Below are positions 63,556 through 64,000 of a DNA stretch of 64,000 nucleotides, one piece after another; position 1 is the stretch's first letter; the number at the start of each line of letters is the position of its first letter. Source of the DNA: Bacteroidota bacterium (GTDB taxonomy: Bacteria > Bacteroidota > Bacteroidia > B-17B0 > Aurantibacillaceae); contig JAAFIQ010000007.1 in NCBI GenBank assembly GCA_013298715.1, positions 62,001 to 126,000 on the forward strand. The letters run 5' to 3'. Under the pieces are notes generated by a model. That model was given only the letters and a program-made list of their open reading frames with translations. It ran no database searches and was not told the DNA's origin. The position numbers and the translations under genes are program-made.

Positions 63556-64000
63556 ATGATAAATAAACTTAAATTTTCTTTGTGTTTTTTTATTTCAGCT
63601 CTTACTGGCTCGGGTCAATCAAAGCCAAGCACACAAATTGTAACAAAACCAAAATTAGTTATTGGTATTGTAGTTGACCAAATGCGTAACGATTACATTT
63701 ACCGCTACTGGAATAGATTCGGGAATGGCGGGTTTAAAAAATTAGTAACGCAAGGTTATTATTTTAAAAATGCGCATTTTAATTACATACCAACTTACAC
63801 TGGCCCTGGGCATAGCAGCATTTATACAGGAACCACGCCCCGCACACACGGAATAATTGCCAACGAATGGTTTGATAAAAACACCAAAAAAGAAGTTTAT
63901 TGTGTTACAGATACAGCCATGAAAACAATTGGATCGAGTAATAAATCTGGACAAGTATCACCAAAAAACCAAATAAGTTCAACTATTGGCGATGAGTTAC
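63556..64000 (+). CDS. PafA-like alkaline phosphatase (truncated by window edge)
   Basis: The first 148 codons are present. A signal peptide (about 1-20, ending GSGQ) is followed by LVIGIVVDQMRNDYIY, with the metal-binding Asp, and then by IPTYTGPGHSSIYTGTTPRTHGIIAN, with the nucleophile Thr in PTYTG. This is the opening of the PafA-type phosphodiesterase/phosphatase superfamily. PafA is a secreted, phosphate-insensitive phosphatase of this phylum. The gene continues beyond the window. Confidence 0.88.
   Translation, partial: MINKLKFSLCFFISALTGSGQSKPSTQIVTKPKLVIGIVVDQMRNDYIYRYWNRFGNGGFKKLVTQGYYFKNAHFNYIPTYTGPGHSSIYTGTTPRTHGIIANEWFDKNTKKEVYCVTDTAMKTIGSSNKSGQVSPKNQISSTIGDEL

Noticed and set aside
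1..64000. CRISPR arrays or insertion sequences
   Set aside because: No regularly spaced direct repeats and no transposase genes with terminal repeats were seen on either strand. The only tandem repeats are the coding ones at 15645-16103.

Overview
The window looks like chromosome of a low-G+C member of the Bacteroidota. The evidence is type IX secretion (T9SS) C-terminal sorting domains on three secreted proteins, the TAnnTTTG promoter element typical of the phylum in front of several genes, bacillithiol synthesis (BshC), and families common in the phylum such as DUF6089, DUF4846 and the order DUF1573-yajC-ybbR-coaE. I cannot name the genus. I see no rRNA, no intact tRNA, no CRISPR array and no insertion sequence.

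Positions 1 to about 13,320 are the right-hand part of an integrated, phage-like element that enters from the left edge. It holds a small membrane protein, two proteins that resemble virion structural proteins, a very large DarB-like DNA methylase/strawberry-notch helicase (probable antirestriction), and a RecA-like ATPase. Next, set apart by a terminator, is a defence cargo. This is a single-chain SIR2-APAZ-short-Argonaute protein (SPARSA-type abortive infection by NAD+ loss), followed by an unfamiliar 575-residue protein with a PD-(D/E)XK nuclease signature. The element ends in a tRNA-3'-end-like sequence, a hairpin, a nested inverted repeat and a small GIY-YIG nuclease gene. This Argonaute-plus-nuclease pair is the best candidate for an undescribed system.

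Positions 13,860 to 28,310 hold mainly minus-strand genes: a YdeI-like protein, yceH, a secreted Ala/Lys repeat coiled-coil protein, superoxide dismutase (plus strand), a three-gene HipB-HipS-HipT-like toxin-antitoxin locus, a DUF4846 protein, bshC, upp, two secreted TPR proteins and gyrA.

Positions 28,590 to 47,930 hold clpC, a mannose-1-phosphate guanylyltransferase, an OmpR-type regulator, a T9SS cargo protein, mnmD, an RND exporter, a P5C dehydrogenase, a 7TM-SpoIIE phosphatase, a secreted M43 metalloprotease, the coaE/ybbR/yajC/DUF1573 cluster, a DUF6089 barrel protein and a nitronate monooxygenase-like enzyme.

Positions 47,970 to 64,000 hold a 2063-residue alpha-2-macroglobulin-like protein with a thioester motif, a small anchored protein, the methylmalonyl-CoA mutase small subunit and a GAF-SpoIIE phosphatase. 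After these comes a cobalamin-riboswitch operon (a T9SS surface protein, then cobT, cobS and cobC), divergent from feoAB. The window closes with a truncated PafA-like alkaline phosphatase. The B12 salvage genes and the B12-dependent mutase fit together metabolically.
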